NCBI GenBank assembly: GCA_018001015.1
Contig: JAGNIV010000008.1
Coordinates: forward strand, 1 to 64,000
Length of the DNA: 64,000 bases
Source of the DNA: Phenylobacterium sp.
GTDB taxonomy: Bacteria; Pseudomonadota; Alphaproteobacteria; Caulobacterales; Caulobacteraceae
Direction of reading: 5' to 3'
The notes beneath the pieces are model-generated. The model saw only the letters and a list, made by a program, of their open reading frames with translations, ran no database searches and was not told the DNA's origin. This document shows positions 52,496-60,507 of the stretch, in pieces. Both the position numbers and the translations under genes were made by a program. Numbering within the stretch: the first letter of the stretch is position 1; the number at the start of each line of letters is the position of its first letter.

Positions 52496-53008
52496 TTAGC
52501 CCCCGAAGGCCGTGCGAAGCCGGTCGAATTGGGACTGCACCGGGTTCGGGGTCTCGACATCGGTGTCTTCGATATACATGCGGCGGTCCAGGTGCCGGAC
52601 GCGCTCATAGAGGCGCTCGGAGCGGTCCAGCAGCAGCAGCAGCCCACTGGGCAGATCTTCGGCGCTGTCGTGACCGGCGCGGCAAACATCCTCGGCGCCC
52701 AGTCGATAGCGTTCGTCGCAGGCGCCCTCGGGCGGCATATCGCCCTCCCGCACGGCCCGCTGCACCAGCAGCCAGGAGGCCACCTGCATCAGCCGCGTGG
52801 TGAGCCGCATGCTTTCACCGGCATAGGCGAGCGCCGCGTTGCGGGAGAGTTGCTTGGATTCCTGACGCCCGGAGCCGTCCAGATAGCCGGCCGTCTCCTC
52901 GACGAGGTCCATGCCCTCCTGGAAGGTGCGGTCGAACAGCTCGGACCGCGCGAAGTCCTGGATCACGTCCGCGCGCCAAGCGGCCGCCGGCAGGTTTCCA
53001 TCGCTCAT
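52496..53008 (-). CDS. rcdA: RcdA (DUF1465), regulator of CtrA degradation
   Basis: This 170-aa helical protein belongs to DUF1465, the RcdA family. RcdA is an adaptor of the ClpXP protease, working with CpdR and PopA to destroy CtrA and other proteins at the G1-S transition. Family-like stretches are DFARSELFDRTFQEGMDLVEETAGYLDG, SRNAALAYAGESMRLTTRLMQVASWLLVQRAV and LLLLDRSERLYERVRHLDRRM. I chose the ATG at 53008 over a GTG two codons upstream. A run of CtrA-like half-sites lies about 120-140 bp ahead. Confidence 0.88.
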   Translation of the reverse strand: MSDGNLPAAAWRADVIQDFARSELFDRTFQEGMDLVEETAGYLDGSGRQESKQLSRNAALAYAGESMRLTTRLMQVASWLLVQRAVREGDMPPEGACDERYRLGAEDVCRAGHDSAEDLPSGLLLLLDRSERLYERVRHLDRRMYIEDTDVETPNPVQSQFDRLRTAFGG

Positions 53009-53123
53009 GACCACAAAGTCCCCGACTGAAAATTCGTCCGCGCACAGATGCGCCGTCTGGTCCTAGCTGGTGCAACCGCCGTGCCAAACCCGCTCCGCAT
53101 GCAATAATTACGCTCCCTTATGC

Positions 53124-53151
53124 CTAACCAGGCCCTAACCGCCTCCTAACC
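53124..53151. promoter_or_regulatory. Tandem CtrA-like half-sites upstream of rcdA
   Basis: CTAACC occurs three times at 53124, 53135 and 53146, each 11 bp apart, giving CTAA-N7-CTAA-N7-CTAA. CtrA binds TTAA-N7-TTAA, so this is a phased array with a C for T change at each start. The region is the rcdA promoter gap, and rcdA belongs to the CtrA circuit. The last half-site touches the end of the DUF1192 gene. Confidence 0.5.
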
Positions 53152-53352
53152 AGGGGGAGATCCGAACAGAGCGTCGGCGGCCTGGCGGCCCGCCTTCTTC
53201 TTCTCGATCTGCGCCTGGCAGCGGGCGATCTCGGCCCGCAGCATCTCGATACGCTCCTCGAGCTCGGCGACGCCGTAGAGCTCCAGGTCCTCGCGGACGG
53301 CTTCCGTCAGCCCTTGGCCGCGGCCGATCCGAACCTCTGCGGGTTCCTCCAT
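53146..53352 (-). CDS. DUF1192 family protein
   Basis: This 68-aa protein has the DUF1192 pattern: an acidic N-terminus followed by an EDLELYGVAELEERIEMLRAEIARCQAQIEKKKAGRQAADALF coiled-coil segment (about residues 20-62). It begins with ATG at 53352 after a GGGAGG ribosome site. The gene is upstream of rcdA on the same strand. The function is not known; the coiled coil suggests a small partner protein. Confidence 0.8.
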   Translation of the reverse strand: MEEPAEVRIGRGQGLTEAVREDLELYGVAELEERIEMLRAEIARCQAQIEKKKAGRQAADALFGSPPG

Positions 53353-53436
53353 GGAAGACCTCCCTTTGCCGGTTCCGTTTGTGCGCCTATCTGAACCCCC
53401 AACGACAGCCACGCGCAAGACCAGGGAGGCCACAGG

Positions 53437-54414
53437 ATGAGCCAGACAGACATGACGGCGATCGCCGTCGAGGGCGGCAAGGGCTCCGCAGCCGACATGA
53501 AGGCGGTGCGACTTCCCCGTCCGGAGGCTGGTCCGGGCCAGATCCTGATCAGGGTGGCCCACGCCGGCGTGAACCGCCCCGACCTGATCCAGCGCATGGG
53601 CTTCTATCCCCCGCCCCCCGGCTCGCCCGACACCATGGGCCTGGAGGTTTCCGGCGAGGTCCTCGTGGGCGCCGGTCGCTGGAAGGCCGGCGACCAGGTC
53701 ACCGCCCTGCTGGGCGGCGGCGGCTATGCGGAATACGCCGTGGTGGACGCCCGCCACGCCCTGCCGATCCCCAAGGGCCTGTCGTTGCTGGAGGCCGCGG
53801 CCCTGCCGGAGACGGTGTTCACGGTGTTCGCCAATGTCTTCGAACACGGCGGCCTGAAGGCCGGCGAGACCTTCATGGTGCATGGCGCGACCTCGGGCAT
53901 CGGCACCACGGCGATCCAGATGGCCAAGGCGGCCGGCGCAAAGGTGATCGCCACGGCCCGCGGCGCCGACAAGGCGGCGGAGGCCAAGGCGCTCGGCGCC
54001 GATGTGGCGGTGGACACGACAGCCGAGGACTTCGCCGAGGTCGCCAAGCGAGAGGGCGGGGTCGACGTCATCCTCGACATGGTCGGGGGCGACTATTTCG
54101 CCAAGGGCCTGGATGCGCTGAAGACCGGCGGCCGGATCGTCTTCATCGCCAGCCTCGGCGGCGGCGAGGTCGCCCTGCCCATCGGCAGGTTGATGATGAA
54201 GAGGGCGCTGGTCACAGGCTCGACCTTGCGACCTCGCAGCCTGGACGAGAAGGCGCGGCTGGCGGCGGCGGTGGAGGCCACCGTCTGGCCCTGGATCGAG
54301 GCCGGCAAGCTGCGCCCCCGGATCGACGCGACCTTCCCCCTGGCCGAAGCGGGAAAGGCCCACGCGCACCTTGAGGGCGGGGCGCACGTGGGCAAGGTGA
54401 TGCTAACGGCTTAA
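53437..54414 (+). CDS. NAD(P)H quinone oxidoreductase (zeta-crystallin/PIG3-like)
   Basis: This 325-aa medium-chain dehydrogenase lacks the zinc ligands and matches quinone oxidoreductases. It shows VAHAGVNRPDLIQRMGFYPPPPGSPDTMGLEVSGEV, the cofactor site HGATSGIGTTAIQMAKAAGAKVIATARG, and VDVILDMVGGDYFAKGL. It is divergent from the DUF1192 gene (84 bp). Its stop overlaps the convergent ATPase gene by 4 bp. Confidence 0.9.
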   Translation: MSQTDMTAIAVEGGKGSAADMKAVRLPRPEAGPGQILIRVAHAGVNRPDLIQRMGFYPPPPGSPDTMGLEVSGEVLVGAGRWKAGDQVTALLGGGGYAEYAVVDARHALPIPKGLSLLEAAALPETVFTVFANVFEHGGLKAGETFMVHGATSGIGTTAIQMAKAAGAKVIATARGADKAAEAKALGADVAVDTTAEDFAEVAKREGGVDVILDMVGGDYFAKGLDALKTGGRIVFIASLGGGEVALPIGRLMMKRALVTGSTLRPRSLDEKARLAAAVEATVWPWIEAGKLRPRIDATFPLAEAGKAHAHLEGGAHVGKVMLTA

Positions 54415-55196
54415 GCCGCGCGCCGCGCGTAGAGGAACTCGATCACCGAGGCCCGTCCGCCGACATAGGTCGGGTTCCCGGCGACCGCGAGCCGGTCGCG
54501 GGGACGGGCCAGGTCCACGGAGAGGATCTGGCCGACCCCGGCGCGCGGGCCGTTGGTCATCATCACGATGCGATCCGACAGCAGCACAGCCTCGTCGACA
54601 TCGTGGGTGATCATCAGGACGGTATTCTTCAGCGCCGTCTGAATCTCCATGACGCTGTCCTGCAGGTGGGCGCGGGTCAGGGCGTCGAGGGCGCCGAAGG
54701 GCTCGTCCAGCAGCAGGACCTTGGGCTGCATGGCCAGCGCCCGGGCGATGCCCACCCGCTGCTTCATGCCGCCCGAGATTTCCGAGGGCCGCTTGTCGCG
54801 GGCCTGGGTCATCTTCACCAGATCGAGATTGTGCAGGGTCCAGTCGCGGCGCTCGGCGGCGGACTTCTTGCCAGCGAACACCTTGTCCACCGCCAGGCGG
54901 ACGTTTTCCTGCACCGACAGCCAGGGCAGCAGGGAGTGGTTCTGGAACACCACCGCCCGCTCCGGCCCCGGCGCCTCCACGGCTTCGCGGTCGAGGATCA
55001 CCGCGCCGGTGGTGACCGGGATCAGGCCCGCCACCACATTGAGCAGGGTGGATTTGCCGCAGCCGGAGTGGCCGATGATCGAGACGAACTCCCCCTGATC
55101 GACCTGCAGGTTGATGTCGTGCAGCACTTCTGAACGGCTCGCGCCCTTCTGGAAGGTGACGCCGACCGCCTCGATGGAAAGATAGGCCTTGGCCAT
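54411..55196 (-). CDS. Nitrate-type ABC transporter ATPase
   Basis: This 261-aa ATPase has Walker A GHSGCGKST, signature SGGMKQRVGIARAL and Walker B VLLLDEPFGALD, with the VMMTNGPRAGVGQILSVDLARPRDR tail typical of the nitrate/sulfonate/taurine family (NrtD, SsuB, TauB). It begins at ATG 55196, 11 bp downstream of the permease gene. With NrtA-like and NrtB-like neighbours it energises nitrate or nitrite uptake. Confidence 0.9.
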   Translation of the reverse strand: MAKAYLSIEAVGVTFQKGASRSEVLHDINLQVDQGEFVSIIGHSGCGKSTLLNVVAGLIPVTTGAVILDREAVEAPGPERAVVFQNHSLLPWLSVQENVRLAVDKVFAGKKSAAERRDWTLHNLDLVKMTQARDKRPSEISGGMKQRVGIARALAMQPKVLLLDEPFGALDALTRAHLQDSVMEIQTALKNTVLMITHDVDEAVLLSDRIVMMTNGPRAGVGQILSVDLARPRDRLAVAGNPTYVGGRASVIEFLYARRAA

Positions 55197-55207
55197 GGTC
55201 AGGCTCC

Positions 55208-56083
55208 TTAGCTCAGCGCGTTGCCGCGCGAGACGATTCGGCCGGCGAAGGCCACGATGCGGTCGAGGAAGAAGCCGGTGAGACCGACCCAGGCCAGGGC
55301 CACGACGATGTCGGAGATCCGGGACGCGTTGTACTGATCCCAGATGAAGAACCCGACGCCGACGCCGCCCAGCAGCATCTCCGAGGCGACGATGGCCAAC
55401 CAACTCATGCCAACCCCGATGCGCAGGCCGGTGAAGATGTAGGGGGTGGTGGCCGGCAGCAGGATCCTGAAGAAATACTCCACCGGCGACAGACGCAGCA
55501 CCCGGGCGACGTTGACATAGTCGTCGGGAATGTTCCGCACGCCGACGGCGGTGTTGATGATGATCGGCCAGATCGAGGTCACGAAGATCACGAACAGGGC
55601 CGAGGGGTTGGCCTCATGGAAGGCGGCCAGAGAGATCGGCAGCCAGGCCAGGGGCGGCACGGTCCGCAGCACCTGGAAGATCGGATCCAGCCCCCGATGC
55701 GCCCAGCGGTTGGCGCCGATCAGCACCCCCAGCAGCACCCCGCAGACCGCCGAGATGGAGAAGCCCAGGGCCACCCGCTTCAGACTGGTGACGATGTGCC
55801 AGAAGAGGCCCTTATCCACCCCGCCCCGGTCGAAGAAGGGGTCGACGATCAACTCGCGGGACTCCAGCCAGATGCGCGACGGCGAGGGCAGGCCCTCATA
55901 GGAATCGCCGCACAGCAGCTGCCAGACCGTCATCAGGATCAGCAAGGTGAGCGCCGGCGGCAGGACGGCCGCAGCGGTCGCCGAGGCGCGGCGGGCGAGG
56001 CCGGCGAAGGGCCGGGGCGGCGGGTCGCGCAGATCCATGACGATCGGCTCGCTGGCGCTGAACTCAGGCTTGGGAAAACTCAT
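55208..56083 (-). CDS. nrtB: Nitrate-type ABC transporter permease
   Basis: This 291-aa inner-membrane permease has six hydrophobic helices and the binding-protein-dependent motif of the nitrate family (LAAFHEANPSALFVIFVTSIWPIIINTAVGVRNIPDDYVNVARVL, and RILLPATTPYIFTGLRIGVGMSWLAIVASEMLLGG with the EAA-like loop). The ATG at 56083 is preferred to a GTG one codon before. It forms the channel partner of the downstream ATPase. Ten bp separate it from nrtA. Confidence 0.9.
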   Translation of the reverse strand: MSFPKPEFSASEPIVMDLRDPPPRPFAGLARRASATAAAVLPPALTLLILMTVWQLLCGDSYEGLPSPSRIWLESRELIVDPFFDRGGVDKGLFWHIVTSLKRVALGFSISAVCGVLLGVLIGANRWAHRGLDPIFQVLRTVPPLAWLPISLAAFHEANPSALFVIFVTSIWPIIINTAVGVRNIPDDYVNVARVLRLSPVEYFFRILLPATTPYIFTGLRIGVGMSWLAIVASEMLLGGVGVGFFIWDQYNASRISDIVVALAWVGLTGFFLDRIVAFAGRIVSRGNALS

Positions 56084-56093
56084 CACCGCGACC

Positions 56094-57374
56094 CTAGACC
56101 AGCTTCTTGATCGGCTGGCTGGCCAGGTAGGCGGCCGGGTTGGCGGGGTCGAAGACCTTGCCGTCGAAGAACCGCTCCACGCCGCGGCTGTCGGACGCCG
56201 GCGCCGCCTGACCGATGGACGCGGCCGCCGCGCGCCAGATGTCGGCGCGGTTGACCTTGTTCACCAGGGCCTTGGTGTTGGTGGCCTTGGGCAGAACCCC
56301 CCAACGCACGTTCTCGGTGGCGAACCACAGGTCATGGGACTTGAAGGGGAAGCTGGCGTTATCGGCCCAGAACTTCATCGTGTGGGGCGACTTGGCGACC
56401 TTGCGCCCATCTCCGTAGTCGATGGTCCCCTGCAGGCGGGGCAGGATGTCGCCGATGGGCACATTGACATACTGGCGGCCCGAGACGATGGAGCACATGG
56501 CCGGGCGGTTGCTCATCTTGTCGCACCAGAGCTGGGCTTCCAGCACGGCGGCGGTGAGCGCCTTGGCGGCGCGCGGATAGCGGTCGACCCAGTCGGCGCG
56601 CATGCCCAGCGCCTTCTCCGGGTGGTTCATCCAGATCTCGCTGGTGGTGGTGGCCGTGTAGCCGATCCTCTGGTTTACGGTCTGTCCGTTCCAGGGCTCG
56701 CCGACACAGAAGGCGTCCTGCGTTCCGGCCTTCAGGTTCGCCACCATCTGGGGCGGCGGGATGACGATGGTGGAGACGTCGGTCTCGGGATTGATGCCGG
56801 CCGCCGCCAGCCAGTAGCGAATCCACAGGTCGTGGGTCCCGCCCCGGAAGGTCATGGCGATCTTGGCGGGGTTCTTGGCGGCCTTGAGCTGGGCGAACTT
56901 GGCCTTGGCGCCGCTGGCGTCCACCCCGACCTTCACGGCCTTGAGGTCGTTGCCCACGGAGATGGCCTGACCGTTGGTGTTGAGCCGGGCCAGGATGTAC
57001 ATCGGCAGCGGCTTGCCCCCGGTCTGGACCCCCAGGGTGAACTGCAGAGGCATGGGCGAAAGGATGTGCGCCCCGTCGATGCCGCCGCCGCCCGAACCCA
57101 GCACCAGGTTGTCGCGGGTGGCCGCCCAGGAGGCCTGTTTCACCACCTCCACGTCGGGCAGGCCGTGCTTGGCGAACAGGCCGCGCTCCTTGGCGATGAT
57201 CAGGGGCGAGGCGTCGGTGAGCGCGATGAAGCCCATCCGCGCCTTGGCCACCTCGGGGCCCGCCCCGGCGGCGAACGCCCCGGAGGGGAAGGCGGCCTTG
57301 GCGGCGGCCAGGGTGGCGGCCGCGGCCATGATGGCGTTGCGGCGAGTCAGGCCAGTGTCGGTCTTGTCGGTCAT
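56094..57374 (-). CDS. nrtA: Nitrate-type ABC transporter substrate-binding protein
   Basis: This 426-aa protein of the NrtA/CmpA group binds nitrate (or a similar anion). The signal is twin-arginine-like (LTRRNAIMAAAATLAAAKAAF, cleavage near AFAAG), then the binding-protein fold: KARMGFIALTDASPLIIAKERGLFAKHGL, DNLVLGSGGGGIDGAHILSPMP and FCVGEPWNGQTV. The ATG at 57374 is where the export signal starts. It lies 13 bp after the barrel gene. Confidence 0.9.
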   Translation of the reverse strand: MTDKTDTGLTRRNAIMAAAATLAAAKAAFPSGAFAAGAGPEVAKARMGFIALTDASPLIIAKERGLFAKHGLPDVEVVKQASWAATRDNLVLGSGGGGIDGAHILSPMPLQFTLGVQTGGKPLPMYILARLNTNGQAISVGNDLKAVKVGVDASGAKAKFAQLKAAKNPAKIAMTFRGGTHDLWIRYWLAAAGINPETDVSTIVIPPPQMVANLKAGTQDAFCVGEPWNGQTVNQRIGYTATTTSEIWMNHPEKALGMRADWVDRYPRAAKALTAAVLEAQLWCDKMSNRPAMCSIVSGRQYVNVPIGDILPRLQGTIDYGDGRKVAKSPHTMKFWADNASFPFKSHDLWFATENVRWGVLPKATNTKALVNKVNRADIWRAAAASIGQAAPASDSRGVERFFDGKVFDPANPAAYLASQPIKKLV

Positions 57375-57387
57375 GATCAGGGTCCGC

Positions 57388-58761
57388 CTACAGCTTGTAT
57401 TCGAGGGTGAGCCAGGCCTTGGAGCGCGAGGCCGGGGGCGCGAGGGTTCCGGCGGGCACGGTGGCCTCGCGCCGGAAGTCGGCATATTTCAGCGCGATCG
57501 ACAGTTTGGGGGTGATGGCGGCGGTGAGTTGCGCGTTCCATTCCGAGCCGAGGTCCGCGCCGGTCCGCTGGTCGTCGAAGTCGTGGTAGCGGACGATCAG
57601 GTCGGTGTTGAAAAGATAGGTCCGCTTGAAGCGCGGCTTGACGTTGAAGCTGATGTTCTTGTCCTCGATCCCGTCGGCGAAGCTCTTGTTGCCGCCGGCT
57701 GAGACGAAGGCGTCCGACCAGCCCTGGAAGGCGTGGACGGTGGCCAGCGGCGTGGTGAAGCCCCGCGTCCCGTTCCCCTCAAGGGCCTCATAGGCCAGCT
57801 TGACGGTGTAGATGTCGAAGGTTCCCGCGACGTCGGCGGCGACATAGTCGAGGTCAAAGGCCGCCGTATTGCCGCGATACTCGCTCTGCACGGCGTAGGT
57901 GGCGTTGTAGGCCACCTGGTAAAGGCCCACCCAGGTCTTGCCGGAAGCCTTGGCCCCCTTGGTGATCGACGAATTGATCGCCGAGTTCCCGAAATCCAGG
58001 GCGTAGACAAAGCCCTGCAGGCGCAGGGCCTCGGCCGGGGACCAGGTGACGTTCAACAGGTGGCTGTCGCTGTCCCAGTCCTTCAGTTCGCCGAGGATGC
58101 GATTGATGTGGGTGACATAGGCGTAGGTTCCTTTCACCCGGCCCAGCGCGAAGTCGGCGCGGACGCTGTCGAAGGTCTGTTCGTCCTGGCGCCAGCCGAC
58201 ATTGCCGACGAAGCGCTGGTCATCCAGCAGGATGCGCTGGCGGCCGGCGGTGACCTGCAGGGCGGCGCTGGGGGTCCAGGTAAGCTGGGCGCGGTTCAGT
58301 TCGGTGACATCGGGATCGTTGACGACCGGATAGCGCGCCTTGTCGGCGCCGTTCAGCGGCGGGGTCGCGGCGCCCGGCACATTGACCGCGAAGTGCTCGG
58401 GGCCGATCTGGCGGACGTCCTCGAACTCGATCAGGCCCTTGAAGCCCTTGAAGTCGGCGGTCTCCCAGCCCAGCCGGGTGCGGACGGTGAAGGCTTGGCC
58501 CTCGTCGCGCAGCACGGCGGTCTTGGTCTGGTCGACCCCTTCGTAGCGGGCGCGGACCTCCAGCAGCAGGCGACCGGCGGCGATCTGGTCACTGAGGGTC
58601 GGCTCGGCGGGCGGCGGGAGCGGCGGTTCGGCGGCAGCCTCCATCTCGGGCTCGGGCTCGGGCGCCGGCGCCAACTCTACCGCCTGAGCCTGGGCCAACC
58701 CCGCCCAGAGCAACGCTGCGAAGCCCGTTCCCAGGGCGAGCTGTGTCTTGGTTCTCTTCAT
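57388..58761 (-). CDS. Outer-membrane beta-barrel porin (alginate-export-like)
   Basis: This 457-aa protein has a signal peptide ending near GLAQAQAV, a Pro/Glu-rich spacer (residues about 30-60), and a beta-barrel with alternating pattern through to the aromatic-rich end WLTLEYKL. Strands such as GRLLLEVRARYEGVD, LQVTAGRQRILLDDQRFVGNVGWRQDEQTFDSVRADF fit the AlgE-like alginate export family often annotated as general porins. It is the first gene of the nitrate operon and may let nitrate cross the outer membrane. The 5' leader is an attenuator. Confidence 0.8.
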   Translation of the reverse strand: MKRTKTQLALGTGFAALLWAGLAQAQAVELAPAPEPEPEMEAAAEPPLPPPAEPTLSDQIAAGRLLLEVRARYEGVDQTKTAVLRDEGQAFTVRTRLGWETADFKGFKGLIEFEDVRQIGPEHFAVNVPGAATPPLNGADKARYPVVNDPDVTELNRAQLTWTPSAALQVTAGRQRILLDDQRFVGNVGWRQDEQTFDSVRADFALGRVKGTYAYVTHINRILGELKDWDSDSHLLNVTWSPAEALRLQGFVYALDFGNSAINSSITKGAKASGKTWVGLYQVAYNATYAVQSEYRGNTAAFDLDYVAADVAGTFDIYTVKLAYEALEGNGTRGFTTPLATVHAFQGWSDAFVSAGGNKSFADGIEDKNISFNVKPRFKRTYLFNTDLIVRYHDFDDQRTGADLGSEWNAQLTAAITPKLSIALKYADFRREATVPAGTLAPPASRSKAWLTLEYKL

Positions 58762-58780
58762 GCCTGCATCCCCCGCGGCC

Positions 58781-58824
58781 AAAAAAAAACGCCCGGCGAG
58801 GCCGCGGCGCGGCCCCTCCGGACG
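58781..58824 (-). terminator. Intrinsic terminator in the nitrate operon leader
   Basis: On the minus strand CGTCCGG at the 5' side pairs with CCGGGCG, and an inner 9-bp stem GGGGCCGCG/CGCGGCCTC extends it; nine U residues follow. It lies only 20 bp before the porin start codon, so it is a leader attenuator and not the end of another gene. Its 5' arm overlaps the 3' arm of hexaloop hairpin P2, so only one of the two can form. Confidence 0.85.
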
Positions 58825-58896
58825 TCGTTGTCCCTTCCATCCGACGATCACCGTCGGCGGCCCTGTCGGGCCAGCGCAGAACCTCGTTGTCCCGCG
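58820..58896 (-). promoter_or_regulatory. ANTAR-type two-hexaloop leader RNA of the nitrate operon
   Basis: Two hairpins with six-base loops stand in the leader. P1 at 58875-58896 has stem CGCGGGAC with GTTCTGCG (eight pairs, two or three wobbles) and loop AACGAG. P2 at 58820-58833 has stem GGAC with GTCC and loop AACGAC. Both loops have A at position 1 and G at position 4, the rule for RNAs bound by ANTAR proteins such as NasR/NasT. Between them a hairpin CCGACG-N5-CGTCGG sits at 58841-58857. P2 competes with the terminator. The rest of the 425-bp gap (58762-59186) shows no gene. Confidence 0.75.
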
Positions 58897-59186
58897 TGTC
58901 GCCCCTAGGGAGCGGCCCGCAGCGCCGCGCCGCAATCGGAAACCGGCGCTATCTGGGGCGATTGGTTGCGATCGGGGTCATATTGCACAGCAGCAAAGCA
59001 GGTCACCCGCCCTCTCTGCACGGATTTCGCGCGTTTTGATCCGGCCACCCCCAGGCCAGAGCCTGTCAGGTCGGGCTCAGAACAGGTCCGCCCGCCGCGG
59101 GAGCTCCCGCCCGGACGGCTTCCACGCCGAAGAAACCTCGCTCACCTAGCGTGGATTCAAGCCGTTTTCGCTGCACCCGCGAAGAC

Positions 59187-60065
59187 TCAGCCCTGCTGGG
59201 CGTCCTCGGCCTCGGCAGTTTCGAAGGCCGCGCGACGGGCCTCCATCTGCGCCATGCGCTCGGCGCGCATAGCCGGGTCCCACGCGTTGCGAGGGCCGAC
59301 GTGCATGCCGCCGTCCACCAGCATCGACACCCCGGTGACGAAAGCGCTTTCGTCGCTCGCGAAGAACAGGGCGGCGTTGGCGATGTCCTGCGGCAAGCCC
59401 GGCTTGGCGATCGGTTGCGCGTTGGGCGCCGTCTGGGCCATGCCCTGCTTGATCATGGTGGCCATGCCCGCCGGCACCACCGCGCTCGGGGTGAAGATGT
59501 TGGTGAGGATCAGCCCCGGGCAGATGGCGTTCACCCGCACGCCGTCGCGGGCCACTTCGGCCGCGGCCACCTTGGTCAGGTGGATGACCCCGGCCTTGGC
59601 CACAGAATAGGCGATGGGTCCGGCGCCGGCCTGGGTTCCGGCGATGGAAGCGGTGTTGACGATCGCCCCGCCGCCGCGCGCCTTCATATGCGGCAAGGCG
59701 TAGCGCATGCCGAGCGCGACGGAGCGCAACAGTAGATTCTGGCTGAGATCCCAGGCCTCGCCGGTCATCTCCTCCAGCCGGGCGGGCGAGCCGCCTGCCC
59801 CGGCGTTGTTGAACAGAACGTCCAGGCCGCCGAACACCTCGGCGCAGGCCGCCATCAGCGCCTCGATCTGGCTTTCCTGCATCACGTCGCAGTGGCGATA
59901 GGCGACCTGGCCATCAAAGCGGGCCGCGAGCGCCGCCCCAGCGGCGTCGTCGATGTCGCCCACCATGACCCTGGCGCCCTCGCGCACGAAGAGCTCCACC
60001 GTGCCCAGGCCGATGCCGGAGCAGCCGCCGGTGATGACGGCGATCTTGTTCTTCAGGCGGTCCAT
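59187..60065 (-). CDS. Short-chain dehydrogenase/reductase
   Basis: This 292-aa enzyme has the SDR cofactor motif TGGCSGIGLGT, NNAGAGG, the catalytic YSVAKAG (Tyr-x3-Lys) and a C-terminal DGGMHVGPRN. It is a classical SDR with an added 25-residue tail. The ATG at 60065 follows the family start. It is divergent from the large TonB receptor, with a 442-bp gap. Substrate unknown. Confidence 0.9.
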   Translation of the reverse strand: MDRLKNKIAVITGGCSGIGLGTVELFVREGARVMVGDIDDAAGAALAARFDGQVAYRHCDVMQESQIEALMAACAEVFGGLDVLFNNAGAGGSPARLEEMTGEAWDLSQNLLLRSVALGMRYALPHMKARGGGAIVNTASIAGTQAGAGPIAYSVAKAGVIHLTKVAAAEVARDGVRVNAICPGLILTNIFTPSAVVPAGMATMIKQGMAQTAPNAQPIAKPGLPQDIANAALFFASDESAFVTGVSMLVDGGMHVGPRNAWDPAMRAERMAQMEARRAAFETAEAEDAQQG

Positions 60066-60507
60066 AATGCGTTTCCCCACGGGCCTTGTCTGGCGATCCC
60101 TGTGGTGAAGAATGACGCTGGCCCGTCGCGCGCGCAAACCCATTCTTCGAAAAATTTTGGAACAGACTCGCCTCGCTGCGCCCAGCGGCCGGGCGTGAGC
60201 GGGCCGGAATATCGGCGACATGGATTGGCCGGGGCGCCCCTGCACGTAAACCCGGTGCGGGGGCGCTCCCGAGCCTGCCCCCACAATACCCAACCCCAGT
60301 ATTTTTAAGGCGTAACGCGTTATGCGCCACGGCGAGTCACGGACCCAAACTTCTAACAGAATCGCAGCATTCCCCGGGGGAGTTCGTTTGGGCCGCTGCG
60401 ATTGACCATGATGTCAAACATTGACGGAACGGAATGCATACCTCAGATTCGAAAATGGCGCAGTCATAGCGTCAGGCCGAAGAGCCATACGGGGAAGGAT
60501 ACCTAGG
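60066..60507. other. Divergent gap with strong hairpin and palindrome
   Basis: This 442-bp space separates the SDR and the TonB receptor. It has a 12-bp hairpin at 60234-60266 (GCGCCCCTGCAC with GTGCGGGGGCGC, one wobble, 9-nt loop) without a U tract, and a 10-bp palindrome TAACGCGTTA at 60313-60322. These could be operator or leader elements of either gene. No gene is supported inside. Confidence 0.5.

Noticed and set aside
58930..59186. Sigma-54 promoter for the nitrate operon
   Set aside because: No TGGC-N9-TTGC-type element was found on the minus strand ahead of the leader; the promoter class is left open.
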